Part shown: piece after piece, positions 63,029-64,000 of the stretch
How the letters are laid out: each line of letters begins with the position of its first letter
How positions within the stretch are numbered: position 1 is the stretch's first letter
Source: Tritonibacter aquimaris
GTDB taxonomy: Bacteria; Pseudomonadota; Alphaproteobacteria; Rhodobacterales; Rhodobacteraceae
Assembly (NCBI RefSeq): GCF_009617595.1
Contig: NZ_WIXK01000011.1
Location: 28,899-92,898, forward strand
Direction of reading: 5' to 3'
Length of the DNA: 64,000 bases
Position numbers and translations under genes: made by a program
Notes under the pieces: model-generated
Databases searched by the model: none
What the model was told of the DNA's origin: nothing
What the model saw: the letters and a program-made list of their open reading frames with translations, nothing else

Positions 63029-64000
63029 ATGATCACCTTGCAGAACTTCCTGGCCCCCGACCCGGCCATCTGTACAGAATCCCAGCTGTACCACCGCGAA
63101 GCGGGCACCGTCGGCCTGTCTTATGATAGCGGCACCTATGTGATCCCCCGTTCCTCGCGGCTGTCTTTTGATACCTATTTCAACCTGTTCAATCTCGACA
63201 GCTGGCGTCATTGCCAGCTGGATGGTCTGTTTGTCGAACTCAGCGGACAAGGCGAAGTGGAGCTGCAGATCACCCATGCCGCACCGGGGCATTCCTATGA
63301 GGTGATCCACCGGCAGGTGACCACCTTACAGTCTGATGCCCCCTACCAGCTTGATCTCAGCCATCTGCTGGAGACCGCGCATGGGGTGGTTTTTGTGTCT
63401 CTCACGGCCATAGGTGATCGCGTGGTGCTGGAGCGCGCCCGTTTTGCCACCCGGAGCCTGCCGGAGCGCGTGCTGCCCGAACTCACCGTCTCCATCACCA
63501 CCTTTCGCCGCGAAACAGCCGTGCGCGCAACCGTTGAACGCCTCGAAGCCTTTCTAGAGGAGTTTCCCTTTGCCGATCACATCCGGGTGCAGGTGGTCGA
63601 CAATGGCGAAAGCGCCAATATCCAGCCTTCCTCCCATGTGACCCCCTACCCTAACCGCAACCTCGGCGGTGCCGGAGGTTTTGCCCGCGGCCTGCTGGAA
63701 GCCGAAGAGGCAGGCGCCAGCCATTGTCTGTTCATGGATGATGATGCCTCCTTTCACATGGAAAACATCGCCCGGACCTATATGGTGCTGGCCCTGGCGC
63801 GGGATCCCAAAACCGCCATTGCCGGTGCCATGATCAACAGCCAGGACAAATGGGCCCTGTGGGAAAACGGTGCCTGGTTTGACGGCGTGTGCCACCCGAT
63901 CGCCAATGGCACCGATCTGCGCAACCACCGCGCCCTCATTCAAATGCAGTTTGACAGTGTCGCGCCGCAGCCCGACACGCTCTATGGCGGCTGGTGGTTC
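63029..64000 (+). CDS. GlfT2-like galactofuranosyltransferase, 3' end beyond window
   Basis: 324 residues visible from ATG 63029; the frame is open at the window end. A strand-rich N-terminal domain (about 1-145) precedes a GT2 catalytic core: LTVSITTFRRETAVRATV, VQVVDNGES, NRNLGGAGGFARGLLEAEE and CLFMDDDASFHMENI, the NXGGAGGF and DDD motifs of mycobacterial GlfT2, with a WWF near the end. It would polymerise or add galactofuranose from UDP-Galf made by Glf. Confidence 0.88.
   Translation, partial: MITLQNFLAPDPAICTESQLYHREAGTVGLSYDSGTYVIPRSSRLSFDTYFNLFNLDSWRHCQLDGLFVELSGQGEVELQITHAAPGHSYEVIHRQVTTLQSDAPYQLDLSHLLETAHGVVFVSLTAIGDRVVLERARFATRSLPERVLPELTVSITTFRRETAVRATVERLEAFLEEFPFADHIRVQVVDNGESANIQPSSHVTPYPNRNLGGAGGFARGLLEAEEAGASHCLFMDDDASFHMENIARTYMVLALARDPKTAIAGAMINSQDKWALWENGAWFDGVCHPIANGTDLRNHRALIQMQFDSVAPQPDTLYGGWWF

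Overview
The window looks like chromosomal DNA of an alphaproteobacterium of the Rhodobacteraceae (Roseobacter group). GC is high (near 60% in most lines). Two secreted proteins end in VPLPA-CTERM tails, a sorting signal typical of this family. Homologues of gene transfer agent (GTA) head-spike and tail-fibre proteins are present, and the surface-sugar genes resemble roseobacter and rhizobial sets. The genus is not determined.

Almost the whole 64 kb is one surface-polysaccharide region. 0.16-4.9 kb: ExeA-like ATPase, Wzz/GumC chain-length protein, CpsD-like tyrosine kinase, and a 4Fe-4S 'F420 dehydrogenase beta' family protein. 5.0-6.7 kb: two VPLPA-CTERM proteins. 7.2-9.1 kb: a PssD/PssE-type two-part glycosyltransferase and a rhomboid protease. 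9.3-11.6 kb: GTA head-spike pair. 11.6-16.9 kb: phosphoesterase, UDP-glucose dehydrogenase, phosphohexomutase, and KpsF and KdsB for CMP-Kdo. 17.0-20.3 kb: YjbH-YjbF-YjbE export module. 20.4-25.4 kb: CapD-like dehydratase, small priming transferase, epimerase and Wza-like lipoprotein. 25.6-32.5 kb: an unknown anchored protein, then a minus-strand rml operon (rmlC, rmlB, acyltransferase, rmlD, rmlA, GT4). 33.0-37.8 kb: ExoY-like priming transferase, pyruvyltransferase, IS3 remnant and two glycosyltransferases, partly in lower-GC DNA. 38.0-41.0 kb: small membrane protein, UDP-glucuronate 4-epimerase and ManC. 41.3-45.2 kb: a serralysin-like RTX protease facing a beta-propeller RTX protein. 45.5-46.6 kb: GTA tail-fibre homologue. 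46.8-57.6 kb: a GDP-D-glycero-D-manno-heptose operon continuing into a GT2-sulfotransferase fusion, a methyltransferase, two GT2s and two tandem sulfotransferase-like genes. 57.7-64.0 kb: another sulfotransferase, UDP-galactopyranose mutase, a pyruvyltransferase-nitroreductase fusion, and a GlfT2-like galactofuranosyltransferase cut by the window end.

Read together, the genes make dTDP-rhamnose, UDP-glucuronate, UDP-galacturonate, GDP-mannose, GDP-heptose, UDP-galactofuranose, a UDP-4-keto-6-deoxy sugar and part of CMP-Kdo. Decorations would be pyruvate ketals, sulfate, acyl and possibly methyl groups. Two unrelated priming transferases suggest more than one polymer. No Wzx flippase, Wzy polymerase, ABC exporter, exosortase or type I exporter was seen, so the region is incomplete at both edges or depends on genes elsewhere. 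The most striking context is that GTA receptor-binding proteins, which in Rhodobacter bind capsule, sit inside a capsule/EPS region at two separate places.
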